A stretch of DNA of 17,585 bases from UBA1151 sp963579925 (lineage in GTDB: Bacteria; Chloroflexota; Dehalococcoidia; Lucifugimonadales; Lucifugimonadaceae). Positions 16,373 through 17,585 of the stretch are shown one piece after another. Below the pieces are notes generated by a model. That model was not told where the DNA came from and did no database searches. It saw only the letters and a list, made by a program, of their open reading frames with translations. Location of the stretch: assembly GCA_963579925.1 (NCBI GenBank), contig CAUZJA010000033.1, positions 1-17,585 on the forward strand, read 5' to 3'. The position numbers and the translations under genes are program-made. The first letter of the stretch is position 1. Every line of letters starts with the position of its first letter.

Positions 16373-16378
16373 TATAAA
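16373..16378 (+). promoter_or_regulatory. candidate -10 box upstream of the mannonate dehydratase pair
   Basis: TATAAA would give a leader of about 70 bases before ATG 16456. TATTAT at 16394-16399 is a second possibility. No convincing -35 accompanies either, so this is a weak call. Confidence 0.25.
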
Positions 16379-16455
16379 GTTTCGCTGAGCAATTATTATG
16401 CGCGATCTTGAGCGTCGCCCACTGCAGTACGAACAGCACCTCCAGGAGAGCCCCA

Positions 16456-17424
16456 ATGAGAGCAGGTTTCGGCCAGTTCAGCACAGCCACCACCGAATAC
16501 CTTGAGTTTGCTGCCCAGTTCGGTGCTACGGACATCCTCCTGAACACCCCTGATCTGCCTGGCGAAGGCGGCCGGTGGGAGTTGCGTGATCTCGTGAAAT
16601 TGCGATTGTCCGTTGAGACGTGGGGCATGAAGCTCTCGGCACTCGAGAACGTCCCAACCAGCTTCTACGAAGACATCATGCTCAACGGTCCAAATCGTGA
16701 TCAGCAGATCGAGAACATGATCTACACGATCCGAAACATCGCTCGCGCCGGCATCCCAATATTTGGCTACAACTGGATGCCGTCTCACGTATGGCGCACG
16801 CCGCCTGAAGTAATCCGTGGCGGCGCTATTGCAACCGCATTCGATTACGAGTGGTCGAAGAAGATGCCGCTCACGCATGGTCGAGAGTACTCAGAAGAGG
16901 AGATGTGGGACAACCTGGAATATTGGATCAAGATCATCACGCCGATCGCAGAGGAAGAGAACATCAGGCTGGGCATTCATCCCTGTGACCCGCCCGTTGA
17001 GAAGCTCGGTGGCATTCCGCAGTTGTTCCGCTCATTCGACTCTTACAAGCGCCTCACTGAGATAGTTGAATCGCCCTCCAACGCAATTGAGTTCTGCCAG
17101 GGCACGTTCTCAGAGATGGCCGACTCCGCAGACGGCGGTATCTACCGGACTATCGAGTACTTCGTAGAACGCAAGTTGATTCTTTACGTCCACTTCCGCA
17201 ACGTGAGCGGCACGGTGCCGAAGTTCAAGGAAGAGTTCGTGAACACCGGTTACGTGGACATGTACAAGGCGATACAGATCTACAACAAGCACGACTTCGA
17301 CGGCTTCTTCATCGACGATCACGTCCCGCACACCCACCAGGACACGCCCTGGGGTCATCGGGGCAGGGCGTTCGCGAACGGGTATATCCAGGCCATGATC
17401 GAAGCCGTACAGAAAGGCGGGTAG
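16456..17424 (+). CDS. mannonate dehydratase-like protein (UxuA family), copy 1
   Basis: UxuA enzymes dehydrate D-mannonate to 2-keto-3-deoxygluconate in hexuronate breakdown, using Mn or Fe in a TIM barrel. This 322-residue protein has the family metal-site segments in order: H175 in GIHPCDPP, C214 in EFCQGTFSE, H246 in YVHFRNV and D288 in FIDDHVPH. These correspond to the His, Cys, His, Asp ligands I recall for UxuA-type structures. It is shorter than E. coli UxuA (about 390 residues), as are many environmental relatives, so a different acid sugar is possible. AGGAG at 16444-16448 followed by seven bases fixes the start at ATG 16456, and the downstream paralogue begins with the same RAGFG, which agrees. 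It probably shares a transcript with the next gene, four bases on. Confidence 0.88.
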   Translation: MRAGFGQFSTATTEYLEFAAQFGATDILLNTPDLPGEGGRWELRDLVKLRLSVETWGMKLSALENVPTSFYEDIMLNGPNRDQQIENMIYTIRNIARAGIPIFGYNWMPSHVWRTPPEVIRGGAIATAFDYEWSKKMPLTHGREYSEEEMWDNLEYWIKIITPIAEEENIRLGIHPCDPPVEKLGGIPQLFRSFDSYKRLTEIVESPSNAIEFCQGTFSEMADSADGGIYRTIEYFVERKLILYVHFRNVSGTVPKFKEEFVNTGYVDMYKAIQIYNKHDFDGFFIDDHVPHTHQDTPWGHRGRAFANGYIQAMIEAVQKGG

Positions 17425-17428
17425 GGCA

Positions 17429-17585
17429 GTGCGCGCAGGATTTGGACTAGTCAGAACGGCAACGCCGGAGTATCTGAGATTCGCCGCTCAGTTCGGCGCG
17501 ACGGACATCAGTATCAATCTCAATCGAGCCGATCTTTCGTCCGCAGGCGGAAGGTGGGAGCTTCAAGAACTCGTCAAATTACGGC
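17429..17585 (+). CDS. mannonate dehydratase-like protein, tandem copy 2 (5' part only)
   Basis: The reading frame opens with GTG 17429, four bases after the stop of copy 1, and runs to the window edge (52 codons). It begins VRAGFG and continues with EYLRFAAQFGATDI and GGRWELQELVKLR. By my count about 35 of 50 aligned residues match copy 1, with a two-residue insertion near position 31. It is a tandem paralogue, most likely in the same operon. None of the metal-ligand motifs is within the window, so activity cannot be judged. Confidence 0.85.
   Translation, partial: MRAGFGLVRTATPEYLRFAAQFGATDISINLNRADLSSAGGRWELQELVKLR

Noticed and set aside
16408..16455. Sixteen-codon upstream extension of mannonate dehydratase copy 1
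   Set aside because: ATG 16456 has AGGAG seven bases before it and the paralogue starts at the equivalent residue.

Overview
The window holds 14 genes: twelve that look intact or merely cut by the window edge, and two that are broken. GC content is moderate to moderately high by eye, starts include ATG, GTG and TTG, and there are no rRNA, tRNA, CRISPR, phage or insertion-sequence signatures. The mix of several MFS carriers, a UxuA-type mannonate dehydratase pair, a xylose-isomerase-like TIM barrel, an SDR epimerase, a PHP-domain protein and an NHL-repeat protein suggests a free-living heterotroph that takes up and breaks down sugar acids or similar oxidised organic matter. It resembles marine Chloroflexota (SAR202-type) gene content, but that is only an impression; no marker gene here settles the taxon.

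Layout, left to right. 1-2431 (-): an Lhr-type superfamily 2 helicase with three inactivating lesions, running off the left edge. 2571-4364 (+): a DEAD-box RNA helicase with a long charged, repeat-bearing N-terminal extension. 4365-5282 (-): an NAD(P)-dependent epimerase/dehydratase. 5366-6289 (+): a PHP-domain phosphoesterase. 6265-7512 (-): MFS carrier 1. 7621-8541 (+): a sugar phosphate isomerase/epimerase-like protein. 8534-9799 (-): MFS carrier 2, of the monocarboxylate/oxalate-formate type. 9952-10893 (+): an NHL beta-propeller. 11044-12264 (-): MFS carrier 3. 12384-13841 (-): a class III PLP aminotransferase. 14010-15248 (+): an unusual protein with a CheX-like domain, a short beta-repeat region and an 80-residue Pro/Arg/Gly tail. 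15291-16331 (+): a 2TM potassium channel with RCK domains, broken by two single-base indels. 16456-17424 (+) and 17429 to the right edge (+): two tandem mannonate dehydratase paralogues.

The first nine genes alternate strand one by one, so they form four divergent promoter regions and four convergent junctions. At three of the junctions the coding regions abut or overlap (0, 25 and 8 bases); at the fourth a 150-base spacer carries an imperfect inverted repeat. Each of these genes is therefore probably transcribed alone. The only likely operon is the tandem mannonate dehydratase pair (4-base gap).

The sequence observations most worth following are: the two multiply broken genes, where the lhr lesions include an exact 8-bp tandem duplication and an in-frame amber codon, and the channel carries a +1/-1 indel pair with an A8 run; the CheX-like protein with the Pro/Arg/Gly tail; and -10 boxes placed 6-7 bases before two ATGs, which suggest leaderless transcripts. 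I found no clear evidence of a defence system, mobile element or other new multi-gene system. No intergenic gap exceeds about 170 bases.
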